The notes under the pieces were generated by a model, which did no database searches, was not told the origin of the DNA, and saw only the letters and a list, made by a program, of their open reading frames with translations. A stretch of DNA of 64,000 bases, from contig NZ_CP004353.1 in assembly GCF_000550805.1 (NCBI RefSeq), forward strand, positions 1,364,001 to 1,428,000, in the 5' to 3' direction. The position numbers and the translations under genes were made by a program. The stretch comes from Corynebacterium vitaeruminis DSM 20294. Its GTDB lineage: Bacteria; Actinomycetota; Actinomycetes; Mycobacteriales; Mycobacteriaceae. Below, in pieces: positions 47,136 to 55,592 of this stretch (position 1 is the first letter of the stretch; each line of letters starts with the position of its first letter).

Positions 47136-47657
47136 ATCAGCGCTGAAGCTCGCATCAATGAGCGCATCCGAGTCCCCGAGGTCCGCCTTGTCGGTCCTAA
47201 CGGGGAACAGGTGGGCATCGTGCGTATCGATGACGCACGCAAGCTCGCTTACGACGCGGACCTCGATCTCGTTGAGGTCGCGCCGAATGCCAAGCCGCCA
47301 GTCTGCAAGATCATGGACTACGGAAAGTTCAAGTACGAGCAGGCGCAAAAGGCACGCGAAGCTCGGAAGAACCAGCAGCAGACTGTGGTCAAGGAGCAGA
47401 AGTTCCGTCCCAAGATCGATGATCACGATTACGAGACGAAGAAGAACAATGTGATCCGGTTCCTCGAAAAGGGTTCCAAGGTCAAGGTGACCATCATGTT
47501 CCGCGGCCGCGAGCAGTCGCGCCCGGAGCTCGGTTTCCGCCTTCTGGAGCGCCTCGCCGAGGATGTAGCCGAGTTTGGCGTCGTTGAGGCGAAGCCAAAG
47601 CAGGATGGCCGCAACATGACCATGGTCTTCGGCCCGGCTCGCAAGGCTAAGAAGTAA
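47136..47657 (+). CDS. infC: Translation initiation factor IF-3, starting with ATC
   Basis: 173 aa when started at ATC 47136: [21 protein letters not shown], matching the usual IF-3 N-terminus, with GAGGAG 6 nt upstream. The first ordinary start in frame (GTG 47211) would remove 25 conserved residues. Other signatures: [19 protein letters not shown] in the N-domain and [18 protein letters not shown] in the C-domain. Rare start codons (AUU/AUC/AUA) on infC are a known autoregulatory device because IF-3 discriminates against them. First gene of infC-rpmI-rplT. Confidence 0.95.
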   Translation: MSAEARINERIRVPEVRLVGPNGEQVGIVRIDDARKLAYDADLDLVEVAPNAKPPVCKIMDYGKFKYEQAQKAREARKNQQQTVVKEQKFRPKIDDHDYETKKNNVIRFLEKGSKVKVTIMFRGREQSRPELGFRLLERLAEDVAEFGVVEAKPKQDGRNMTMVFGPARKAKK

Positions 47658-47690
47658 ACACTTAAGAAGAAGTCAAAGGACGTACATTCC

Positions 47691-47885
47691 ATGAAGCAGA
47701 AGACCCACAAGGGCACCGCTAAGCGAATCAAGATCACCGGCTCCGGCAAGCTGCGCCGCGAGCAGACCAACCGTCGCCACCTCCTCGAGGGCAAGCCGTC
47801 CACCCGCACCCGTCGCCTGAAGGGCACCGAGGACGTCGACAAGGCTGACGTCAAGCGCGTCAAGCGTCTTCTGGGCAAGGCTTAA
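47691..47885 (+). CDS. rpmI: 50S ribosomal protein L35
   Basis: 64 aa, very basic: MKQKTHKGTAKRIKITGSGK at the start and RRLKGTEDVDKADVKRVKRL at the end, the complete L35 fold. It lies 33 nt after infC in the conserved order infC-rpmI-rplT. The spacing to rplT is 66 nt. Confidence 0.97.
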   Translation: MKQKTHKGTAKRIKITGSGKLRREQTNRRHLLEGKPSTRTRRLKGTEDVDKADVKRVKRLLGKA

Positions 47886-47951
47886 TCTCTTAAGCCTCTT
47901 CCCCCAACATTTCAATCATCAGAGTTTTTAATTAGTTAAGGAAGTATCACA

Positions 47952-48335
47952 GTGGCACGTGTCAAGCGCTCCCTGAATGCCAAGAAGAAGCGTCGCGCAA
48001 TCCTCAATTCCGCCAAGGGTTACCGCGGCCAGCGCTCCCGCCTGTACCGTAAGGCCAAGGAGCAGTGGGTCCACTCCATGACCTACGCGTACCGCGATCG
48101 TCGCGCTCGCAAGTCTGAGTTCCGCAAGCTGTGGATCACCCGCATCAACGCTGCCGCTCGCATGAACGACATCACCTACAACCGCCTCATCCAGGGCCTG
48201 CGCCTTGCTGAGATCGAGGTCGACCGCAAGATCCTCGCCGAGCTGGCCGTCAACGACTTCGCCGCCTTCTCCGCGATCTGCGAGGCCGCCAAGGCTGCTC
48301 TGCCGGAGGACGTCAACGCTCCTAAGGCTGCCTAG
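47952..48335 (+). CDS. rplT: 50S ribosomal protein L20
   Basis: 127 aa. [19 protein letters not shown] and [20 protein letters not shown] are diagnostic. L20 is essential early in 50S assembly and represses this operon in several bacteria; whether it acts on the leader described upstream is not shown by the sequence. GTG start at 47952 with TAAGGAAG upstream. Confidence 0.97.
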   Translation: MARVKRSLNAKKKRRAILNSAKGYRGQRSRLYRKAKEQWVHSMTYAYRDRRARKSEFRKLWITRINAAARMNDITYNRLIQGLRLAEIEVDRKILAELAVNDFAAFSAICEAAKAALPEDVNAPKAA

Positions 48336-48355
48336 TTTTCGAAGGTTGCTCTTCG

Positions 48356-48386
48356 CCCGGATTCCCCTGTGGAATCCGGGTTTTTT
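48356..48386 (+). terminator. Terminator of the infC-rpmI-rplT operon
   Basis: CCCGGATTCC (48356-48365) pairs perfectly with GGAATCCGGG (48371-48380), followed by TTTTTT. A partial dispersed-repeat copy (ACTTGTCGACGGCC) follows at once at 48387. Confidence 0.93.
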
Positions 48387-48430
48387 ACTTGTCGACGGCC
48401 ATGTGGGGAGGCTCGAGGGCAGGGGGGCAA

Positions 48431-49159
48431 CTAGTCTGTTTGGTCGCGGTCGCGTAGCTCGTCCGGTGTGCGGAGGGTGAAGGCCTCTTGCACTTCGCTG
48501 ACGACATCGCGCATGGCTACGGTGGCGGTCTCGGGATCACCTCTATAGATGGCCTTGGCTATTTCCTCATGATTTTTCATGGCGCGGGGTTCGGGGACAG
48601 GGGGCATGAGGTTGATCTTTGTGCGCCAGGTGAGTACCGCTTCGATCACCGGAGCGAGCGCCGCAAACATCTCGTTTCCCGAGGCCTCCAAGATCAGGGT
48701 GTGGAAGCGGATATCCCATTTCATGAATTCCTCGCCGGAGCTGATTGCTCCAAGTTCGACTACTTTCAGTCCTGCGTCGAGGATCTCCTTGCGCTGTTCG
48801 CGGGTGGCGAATCGGGCCGCGAGCGCAACGGCACGGGGTTCGATCGCTTGGCGAAGCTCATTCAAGGATTCCATCTGTCGATCACGCCCAGGGACTGTGA
48901 GCCGCCATCGGATGACGTTGGGATTGAAAACATCCCAATTGTCCATCGGTTGAACCACGAGCCCGCGGCGCCGTTGTGCGATGGTGAGTCCGCTTTCTTC
49001 CAGGCTTCGTTGGACTTCGCGGGCAACTGTGCGCGAACAGCCGAACTCCTCCTCGATATCAGCGAGAGTGAGCGTGTCTCCGACGGGAAGCTCGCCCGTG
49101 ACGATGCGTGAGCCGACAACTTCGACGATGGCCTTGTACTGCACAGGAGAGGATTGCAT
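48431..49159 (-). CDS. GntR-family (FCD) transcriptional regulator, probable gluconate repressor
   Basis: 242 aa. N-terminal GntR winged helix (LTLADIEEEFGCSRTVAREV followed by QRSLEESGLTI) and an alpha-helical FCD ligand domain with the Asp/His metal-type residues in FMKWDIRFHTLILEASGNEM and TAVAMRD. It is divergent from gntP-gntK, so control of gluconate uptake is likely, as for GntR1/GntR2 of C. glutamicum. Because gntP is now destroyed, its role at this locus may be reduced. Confidence 0.88.
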   Translation of the reverse strand: MQSSPVQYKAIVEVVGSRIVTGELPVGDTLTLADIEEEFGCSRTVAREVQRSLEESGLTIAQRRRGLVVQPMDNWDVFNPNVIRWRLTVPGRDRQMESLNELRQAIEPRAVALAARFATREQRKEILDAGLKVVELGAISSGEEFMKWDIRFHTLILEASGNEMFAALAPVIEAVLTWRTKINLMPPVPEPRAMKNHEEIAKAIYRGDPETATVAMRDVVSEVQEAFTLRTPDELRDRDQTD

Positions 49160-49237
49160 AGCCCCTCGATCGTAACACGCGAATGATTTACGGCATGGTG
49201 GAAGTGTTATCTACGACACCCTACTTGCGTGCGTGTG

Positions 49238-49252
49238 AATGGTGATACCATT
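49238..49252. promoter_or_regulatory. Palindromic operator between gntR and gntP
   Basis: AATGGTGATACCATT is a 5+5 bp inverted repeat with a 5-nt centre, of the TGGT-N-ACCA type bound by FCD-class GntR proteins. It lies in the 182-bp divergent gap. Confidence 0.6.
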
Positions 49253-49341
49253 AGCTTAATATAGTAATCAACCAACAATCCGTGTCCGTTAGTCCCATGG
49301 GAGATCTCATGAGTGTTTCCTTCCTGGCCGAGGACAAGTGA

Positions 49342-49919
49342 GTGCAGACGATGGGCGCAGGCCCGCTGCTCACTATTGCTCTCGTTGCCATCGCAGTTAT
49401 CCTTATTGCCGTCATTCGATTCAGGCTGCACGCCTTTATCACCTTGATCGTCGTCAGCCTCTTGACAGCAATCGCCGCGGGGATCCCGGCTGCCGACCTG
49501 ATGACGACATTGCAACAGGGTTTTTCATCAACCCTCGGCTCGGTCGCGCTGCTCGTTGGCATCGGTGCAATGCTGGGCAAGCTAGTTGAGGCATCCGGCG
49601 GGGCCAAAGTTCTAGCCGATGGCATGGTTCGCGCCTTCGGCGAGGACAAGGCCCCATTGGCCTTAGGGCTTGCATCGCTCATCATGGGGTTTCCCATCTT
49701 CTTCGATGCGGGATTTGTGGTGATGCTGCCGGTAATTCTCGCGGTTGCATCCCGCCTCGGCAGCAGTGTGTTGCTGTACAGCATTCCCTCGGCGGCGGCG
49801 TTTTCCGTCATGCACGCCTTCGTGCCGCCACACCCCGGCCCAGTGGGCGCCGGCGCGATCGTTGACGCGAACATGGGTATTGTGCTGCTGCTTGGATTGG
49901 TACTTGCCATTCCCACCTT
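49342..49919 (+). pseudogene. gntP: Gluconate permease, N-terminal part (interrupted by IS)
   Basis: About 193 codons of a GntP-family gluconate:H+ symporter: LHAFITLIVVSLLTAIAAGI, ASLIMGFPIFFDAGFVVMLP and MHAFVPPHPGPVGAGAIV are diagnostic. GTG 49342 is preceded by GAGGACAAG. The frame runs into the left inverted repeat of an IS3-type element and ends at TGA 49948-49950. The C-terminal part resumes at about 53653 in the same frame. A 14-codon ORF (49297-49341) with its TGA one base before the GTG precedes it and could couple translation. Confidence 0.93.
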
Positions 49920-49987
49920 GGACCTGACCCCTGGGGAGTGGACACGTTGAAGCCAGCATCTGGCTGGCGGAAAGGTATCGTCTGCTT

Positions 49988-50311
49988 ATGCCCGCAAAGA
50001 CTTACACCGAGCAGTTCCGGCGTGACGCTGTCGCACTCTACGAGAACACTCCTTAGGCGACGTATAACCAGATCGCCGCGGATCTCGGTATCAACCGCAA
50101 CACCCTGAAAAATTGGGTGATCGCCCTGGGAACAGGGACAAAGACCCGCAAAGATGGCACGACAGTTACCAAGCCTGAAAAGGATGACCCTGCGGGCGAG
50201 GTCACGACTGCAAAGCGTTTACGACAGTTGGAAGTCGAAAATGCGAAACTCCGCGAAGAGCGCGACATCTTGCGCAGGGCCGCGAAGTATTTCGCGGAAG
50301 AGACGAACTGA
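49988..50311 (+). pseudogene. IS3-type transposase orfA with internal stop
   Basis: MPAKTYTEQFRRDAVALYEN then TP, TAG (50054-50056), then ATYNQIAADLGINRNTLKNW in the same frame: a helix-turn-helix OrfA with a nonsense codon after residue 22, most simply a GAG to TAG change. The leucine-zipper part (KRLRQLEVENAKLREERDIL) is intact. The element is therefore probably unable to move on its own. Confidence 0.88.
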
Positions 50312-50998
50312 TAATCCGCTTCCGGTTCGTTGATGACACCCGCACCGATTACCCGGTCAAGCGGATCTGCGAGGTCCTCGACGTCAATCGAGCCTCGTAC
50401 TACAAGTGGCGACAAGCCAAGCCCACCCGCGACAAGGCGGTCATCGACGACGCTGTTCTGTGCGCGATGATTACAACGATCTTTGAGGAAGAGAACGGCT
50501 GTTGCGGTGCTAAACGCATCGCGATTGTCCTCACCAGGAGGCTGCGTGAAACTGATCCGGATCATCCGGGGATCAATCACAAGAAGGTTGCCAGGCTGAT
50601 GCGCATGCTAGGCATCGCCGGCTACAGCAAAGCCCGCGCCGTCACCACAACAAGGTCCAAGCGTGGAGGATCGACATTTGCGGATCTTGTGTGCCGGAAA
50701 TTTGACTCTGACCAGGCCAATAAGGTCTACGTTGGGGATATTACGTATCTCCCCATCGCTGGTGGGGCGAATATGTACCTCGCTACCGTCATTGACTGTT
50801 TCTCCCGGAAACTGGTCGGGTTTGCTATCGCCGACCATATGCGCACCAGTTTGGTGGAAGAGGTCTTGACCATGGCCAAAGGTATCCGCGGAAACCTTAA
50901 AGGGGCGATATTCCACTCCGACCACGGCAGCGTCTATACATCGGCGGCATACAGGCAGTTGTGCGAGAAATTCGGCGTGACCCAATCGATGGGAGCTG
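50302..50998 (+). pseudogene. IS3-type transposase orfB, N-terminal part
   Basis: Frame -1 relative to orfA with no ATG near its beginning, as expected for a programmed frameshift fusion. LDVNRASYYKWRQAKPTRD and GCCGAKRIAIVL lead to the rve catalytic core: the first Asp in VYVGDITYLP and the second in AIFHSDHGSVYTS. Cut after QSMGAV by the IS21-type element; the final catalytic Glu lies beyond it. Confidence 0.9.
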
Positions 50999-51069
50999 TG
51001 TCAGTGACGGTGGAAAAGTAGCCCAAGAATGACGGTGGAAAAGTAGCCCATCCGAGAAGAATTGGATGG

Positions 51070-52290
51070 GTGATTTCCATGGATGATTGGGCGCAGATCA
51101 GGATTTTGCGCAAAGATGGCATGTCGATTCGCAAGATCGCAGCAACAGTCGGCTGCGCGAAAAAGACGGTAGAGCGGGCCTTAGCCAGCAACACACCTCC
51201 GTCGTATTCCAAACGAGCTCCACAAAAGACCGCGTTTGACGAGGTGGAACTGGACGTTAGGGCCTTGCTCGACGAGGTCCCTGATATGAAAGCCACGGTT
51301 ATCGCACAGCGCGTCGCCTGGCAGGGCTCGATGTCGTGGTTTAGGGAAAACATCCGACGAATCCGCCCCGAGTATCTCCCCCACGACCCAGTCGATACCC
51401 TCGACCATAAGCCAGGTGTGCAGATTCAATGTGACCTCATGTTCCCCGATGACGGTATCCCCGATACGCATGGTCACGCGGGGGTGTTCCCGGTGTTGGT
51501 GATGGTGGCATCGTATTCCAGGTTCATGGCCGCGTGTGTTCTTCCCACTAGGACAACCGGTGATCTGGTGTCTGGGATGTGGCTGTTGCTTCAGCAACGT
51601 TTTGGCGTAGTACCCAAGCAACTGTTGTGGGATCACGAATCCGGCATCGGCCAGAAACGCCTCGTCGATCAGGTCGTCGGGTTTTCCGGCACGTTGGGTG
51701 TGCGCATCAAACAAGCCCCGCCGAGGGATCCGGAAACGAAAGGCATTGTCGAACGCCACAACGAGTACCTGAAAACATCGTTTTTCCCCGGCCGGCACTT
51801 TGCCGATCATCAGGACGCGCAAGCACAGCTTGATGGGTGGATTGACACGATTGCGAACACTCGTGTGCACGCCAGCTTGGCGCAACGCCCGGTAGACCGA
51901 TGGGTAGTCGACAAGGCTGCTATGAATCCGCTTCCCCCGTATCCACCGCAGACCGGTTTGACCAGGCAGGTACGGTTACCGAGGAACTACTACGTGTCTG
52001 TGGATGCTAATCGGTACTCGGTATCGCCTTCAGCCATCGGCAAGATTGTCACCATCTTTGTACAACTCGATCGGGTACTAGTTACCGATGGCACCGGGTT
52101 GATTGTTGCCGACCACGAAAGGGTGTGGGGCAAAAACCACACGGTCACCGACCCGCAGCATCAGAGGTTGGCGAAACAGATGCGCCAACAGCTTGCACAA
52201 CCCACACCGCGTCTAGGAGACATTGTCGTAGAAACGGCGGACTTAAACGTCTATGACCGACTGACCGGCTGGCAGGAGTACTCGGCATGA
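51070..52290 (+). CDS. istA: IS21-type transposase IstA
   Basis: 406 aa. N-terminal helix-turn-helix GMSIRKIAATVGCAKKTVER, rve integrase core beginning VQIQCDLMFPDDG with the catalytic Asp, and the Glu in GIVERHNEYLKTSFFPG. Complete length for the family, no internal stop. GTG 51070 or ATG 51079 could be the start. The stop overlaps the istB start (ATGA), indicating translational coupling. Confidence 0.93.
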   Translation: MISMDDWAQIRILRKDGMSIRKIAATVGCAKKTVERALASNTPPSYSKRAPQKTAFDEVELDVRALLDEVPDMKATVIAQRVAWQGSMSWFRENIRRIRPEYLPHDPVDTLDHKPGVQIQCDLMFPDDGIPDTHGHAGVFPVLVMVASYSRFMAACVLPTRTTGDLVSGMWLLLQQRFGVVPKQLLWDHESGIGQKRLVDQVVGFSGTLGVRIKQAPPRDPETKGIVERHNEYLKTSFFPGRHFADHQDAQAQLDGWIDTIANTRVHASLAQRPVDRWVVDKAAMNPLPPYPPQTGLTRQVRLPRNYYVSVDANRYSVSPSAIGKIVTIFVQLDRVLVTDGTGLIVADHERVWGKNHTVTDPQHQRLAKQMRQQLAQPTPRLGDIVVETADLNVYDRLTGWQEYSA

Positions 52291-53084
52291 GCGCCATCAA
52301 TTACAAGCAAATCGATGCCGAGCTAGCCCACATCGCCACAGTGCTCAAAGCCCCACGCATCCGCAGCACCTACCATGACACGGCCGAACAAGCCCGTGAC
52401 GGTGGGTGGACCTATGAAGAGTACCTAGCCGCTGTCTTGTCTGTTGAGGCTTCAGCCCGTCAGGCATCAGGGGCGCAGGCACGGATTAAGCGTGCAGGCT
52501 TTCCCCACATCAAGACTATTGAAGACTTTGACTTTATGGTTCAGCCAGCCATCGACCGGGCCAAAATCGCCCGGTTGGAGACATCTGCGTGGATTGCTCA
52601 AGGCTGCAATGTCATCTTCCTCGGCCCACCCGGGACAGGGAAAACCCACCTGGCCATCGGGCTAGGGGTCATCGCTGCACGGCACGGCCACCGAGTCCTG
52701 TTCGATACCGCAGCCGGCTGGGTGCAGCAACTCACCCACGCCCACTCCACAGGTAGTCTGCCGAAACTCTTAGCCAAGCTGGGCCGTTATGACCTCATCA
52801 TCGTCGACGAGGTGGGCTACATCCCCATAGAAGCCGAAGCCGCCAACCTGTTCTTCCAGCTAGTGTCGACCAGATACGAGAAAGCCTCGCTCATCATGAC
52901 ATCTAACCTGCCGTTTTCCAGGTGGGGTGAATGCTTCGGTGACGCGACTATCGCAGCGGCAATGATTGACCGAATAGTCCACCACGCGGAAATCTTCACC
53001 CACAAAGGAAACAGCTTCCGCATCACAGGACATGAAGACATACTCCCCTCGATCGCCGCCGAGCGAGAACACCAGATAAACTAA
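52287..53084 (+). CDS. istB: IS21-type helper ATPase IstB
   Basis: 265 aa AAA+ ATPase related to DnaC. Walker A FLGPPGTGKTHLAIGLG near residue 112, Walker B DLIIVDEVGYIPIE near 170, sensor I LIMTSNLPF near 204. IstB selects target DNA and activates IstA. Overlaps istA by 4 nt. Both genes look intact, so this element may be active. Confidence 0.94.
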   Translation: MSAINYKQIDAELAHIATVLKAPRIRSTYHDTAEQARDGGWTYEEYLAAVLSVEASARQASGAQARIKRAGFPHIKTIEDFDFMVQPAIDRAKIARLETSAWIAQGCNVIFLGPPGTGKTHLAIGLGVIAARHGHRVLFDTAAGWVQQLTHAHSTGSLPKLLAKLGRYDLIIVDEVGYIPIEAEAANLFFQLVSTRYEKASLIMTSNLPFSRWGECFGDATIAAAMIDRIVHHAEIFTHKGNSFRITGHEDILPSIAAEREHQIN

Positions 53085-53156
53085 CCACACACAAAAACTG
53101 GGCTACATTTCAACCGTCGAAACTGGGCTACATTTCAACCGCCGCTGACAGAGCTG

Positions 53157-53356
53157 TGGGAACAAGTGCGGATAACGCCCTAGCGGAGTCGTTTAACTCA
53201 GCGCTCAAGCGTGAAGTGCTTCAAGACCGGAAAGTGTTTGACAATCACCTAGTATGTCGAAGGGAGGTTTTCTACTGGTGTACCCGCTACAACACGCACC
53301 GACTCCACACCTGGTGCGGCTACCTTAGTCCCGATGATTACGAGGCCGCCGCCTAA
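53157..53356 (+). pseudogene. IS3-type transposase orfB, C-terminal part (first copy)
   Basis: GTSADNALAESFNSALKREV with the third catalytic residue (Glu in ALAESFNS), then VCRREVFYWCTRYNTHRLHT and the terminal YLSPDDYEAAA. In frame with the N-terminal part once the IS21-type element and one target copy are removed. Confidence 0.92.
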
Positions 53357-53652
53357 GATAGAACCCAACCAAATTTGCTACAAACCCCGTGTCCACAATC
53401 CGGGGTGAGGGTCCCCCTAGCGGAGTCGTTTAACTCAGCGCTCAAGCGTGAAGTGCTTCAAGACCGGAAAGTGTTTGACAATCACCTAGTATGTCGAAGG
53501 GAGGTTTTCTACTGGTGTACCCGCTACAACACGCACCGACTCCACACCTGGTGCGGCTACCTTAGTCCCGATGATTACGAGGCCGCCGCCTAAGATAGAA
53601 CCCAACCAAATTTGCTACAAACCCCGTGTCCACAATCCGGGGTGAGGGTCCC
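53178..53652 (+). repeat. 237-bp tandem duplication of the IS3 right end
   Basis: The segment starting CCCTAGCGGAGTCG at 53178 and ending GGGTCCC at 53415 is repeated at 53415-53652 with no visible difference. Each copy contains the last ~58 codons of orfB (second copy 53418-53593) and the right inverted repeat. The junction GTCCCCCTAG has CCC shared by both sides. Confidence 0.95.
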
Positions 53653-54471
53653 GGCGTGTTGTGGGGCAGGGCGTGCGCCAAGCGCTTCAATGTCGAGATG
53701 CCAAAGTTCTTCGGGACCGTCGATGACAGTGATCTATCTCAAGAGCTTCCAAGCATGGGAAAGGTACTGTCGTGCCTCGTTCTGCCAGCACTCCTGATCT
53801 TCCTAAACACCGGCCTGAACGCGCTTGTGCAGTCAGGCGTGATCGCCGGGACAGTGACGGATCAAGCAAAAAACGTGAGAACTGCAGATTCCCCCTGGGT
53901 GGTCGCCCTCATTCAGCTGGGTCAAACCCCGATCGCTTTGCTCATCTCGGTCCTTGTCGCAATGGTGGTCTTGGGAAGGCACATTAGATCCGACAAAACG
54001 GGAATTGAGAAGATCATGGACTCGTCGCTTGGACCAGTTTGCTCGGTCATCCTGGTCACCGGCGCAGGTGGCATGTTCGGCGGCATTCTTCGTGCTTCCG
54101 GAATTGGCGACGCTCTCGCGGATGTGATGCGTGATCTTGGTGTCCCGCTGTTGTTAGCAACGTATCTCGTCGCCGTGGCGCTGCGAATTGCCCAAGGGTC
54201 TGCCACCGTTGCGCTCATTACCTCCATCTCCCTCATGGCCCCGGCAGTGGCGGCGGCCTCATTGTCGCAGCTTGGAGTGGCGTGCATCGTCTTGGCGGCC
54301 TCTGCCGGTTCGGTCATGGCCTCGCATGTCAACGACTCAGGATTCTGGCTGGTCGGACGATTGCTTGGGATGGATGTCAAGACAACGTTGCGGGCCTGGA
54401 CAGTGCAGCAAACCATTGAGTCACTGATGGGGTTTGCGTTGGTGTCCGTGGTCTACGTCGTGTTCGCATAG
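53653..54471 (+). pseudogene. gntP: Gluconate permease, C-terminal part
   Basis: About 272 codons continuing the GntP fold in the original frame: GVLWGRACAKRFNVEMPKFF, VTGAGGMFGGILRASGIGDA, RIAQGSATVALITSISLM and ASHVNDSGFWLVGRLLGM. No internal stop, so apart from the insertion the gene is intact. A chance start upstream (GTG 53626, inside the IS end) could in principle express this part alone, but half a permease is unlikely to work. Confidence 0.93.
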
Positions 54472-54484
54472 GGGGATAAGGATA

Positions 54485-55048
54485 ATGATCAACGAAGAGC
54501 CACAAACCGAGTATCCGTTGCAAGTCGTGTTGATGGGGGTTTCCGGTTGTGGAAAAACTACAGTCGCTGGGCTCCTTTCAGAGCGCTTGGGCTGGGAGGT
54601 GGCTGAGGCCGATGACTTCCATCCGAGGGTAAACATAGAGAAGATGGAGTCGGGTCATCCGCTTACCGACGAAGACCGGTGGCCGTGGCTGCGTCGATTG
54701 CGCGATTGGATGCACGACCATGAGGAATCAACGATCGTGACGTGCTCAGCGCTCAAGCGCAGCTACCGCGACGTCCTGCGCGAATCCAACCCACACGTGG
54801 TGTTCTTTCACCTTGACGGAGACCGCGAAGTTCTGGAATCACGATTGCGCACCCGTTCCGGGCACTTCTTTCCAGTGCACCTGCTCGATTCCCAGCTGGA
54901 CACGCTGGAACCGCTAGAGCTTGATGAACAAGGCTTTGTCCTTGACATTTCCAAGGAGCCGCAGGAGCTGGTGGACAGCATCATCTCTGCGATCGTGCGC
55001 GAGGATGAAGGATATGCGAGATTGACTTACGAGACTCAAGGGGAGTGA
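54485..55048 (+). CDS. gntK: Gluconokinase
   Basis: 187 aa. P-loop VLMGVSGCGKTTVAGLLSE near residue 15, ADDFHP near 42, MESGHPLTDEDRWPWL near 54 (typical GntK sugar-site signature) and CSALKRSYRDVLR near 85. It makes 6-phosphogluconate for the pentose phosphate pathway. AAGGA precedes ATG 54485, 13 nt after gntP. With gntP cut, transcription must now come through or from the IS elements, so expression is doubtful. Confidence 0.94.
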   Translation: MINEEPQTEYPLQVVLMGVSGCGKTTVAGLLSERLGWEVAEADDFHPRVNIEKMESGHPLTDEDRWPWLRRLRDWMHDHEESTIVTCSALKRSYRDVLRESNPHVVFFHLDGDREVLESRLRTRSGHFFPVHLLDSQLDTLEPLELDEQGFVLDISKEPQELVDSIISAIVREDEGYARLTYETQGE

Positions 55049-55275
55049 GTGCCGGTCTCCGAACAGTCTGGACTCTTGGGCCGAAATACCAAAGTGTTAC
55101 GGGGAATGCTCCTTAGCAAAAGGCACAATTTGTGTAAACAGGCACAATCCGCGAACTCGGTTCGAGGGGGGGCTCACACAATTGAGTCCCTAGAGGGGAG
55201 AACTGCATCAAATCTGTAGGGATTAAATTCCCAGAATCACCCGCGGGTCCCTACATCGTGTGACACCCTCAATTC

Positions 55276-55570
55276 ATGGGAATACAAAAACGCAACGCCG
55301 AAGAGTTCCGTTTTAGGCGATTTGAACTGCGGGGAGCGACGTCCTTGGCGTCGATCCTCGAGGGCGGCCATACCGGAATTTATATTCTCGAGTTTGCAAA
55401 CGGAGAGCGTTACGTAGGGCAAAGTGTCGACGTTCGTTCTCGATTTACTCAGCATGTGCACGGGTCAGGTCATAAGCCTTGGACGGATGTCACCGCATTT
55501 GCGTTCTTAGACGTCCCAGCTGCTGACCTCAATCGGGTTGAGAGGCTGATAATTGAAACCCAACGGGGCC
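55276..55570 (+). pseudogene. GIY-YIG nuclease-type protein, N-terminal part (interrupted by IS)
   Basis: About 98 codons: TGIYILEFANGERYVGQSVD followed by VRSRFTQH is a GIY-YIG domain (GIY, YVG, catalytic-type Arg). The frame enters the IS at ETQRG and stops 8 codons later. The matching remainder (RNRQFNIDYSGPSPFDAIVS) begins right after the far end of the element at 58765. ATG 55276 chosen; the 227-bp gap after gntK holds nothing else recognisable. Confidence 0.85.
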
Positions 55571-55592
55571 TGCGGAGGTTTTGTTGGAGTCT

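Larger units (their letters stand above)
50999..53150 (+). mobile_element. IS21-type insertion sequence (istA-istB), nested in IS3 orfB
   Basis: 2152 bp with ends TGTCAG...CTGACA. Flanking 6-bp target duplication GAGCTG at 50993-50998 and 53151-53156. Each end carries two tandem copies of a ~21-bp site (TGACGGTGGAAAAGTAGCCC left; its complement with GTTGAAATGTAGCCC right), the multiple transposase sites typical of IS21. Deleting the element plus one GAGCTG restores orfB exactly. Confidence 0.93.
49919..53652 (+). mobile_element. IS3-type element in gntP, carrying a nested IS21-type element and a 3' duplication
   Basis: Imperfect ~28-bp inverted repeats at both ends, sharing the IS3-like core GTGGACACG (49938-49946, and CGTGTCCAC at 53625-53633). 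It contains orfA and orfB of an IS3-type transposase, an IS21-type element inserted in orfB, and a 237-bp tandem duplication of the 3' end. No clean target duplication flanks it. The exact end points are uncertain by a few bases. Confidence 0.85.

Noticed and set aside
47009-47146. Small ORF (about 45 codons) in the infC leader as a regulatory leader peptide
   Set aside because: It overlaps the attenuator and the infC start, has no good ribosome site and its sequence is unremarkable; the hairpin itself explains the region better.
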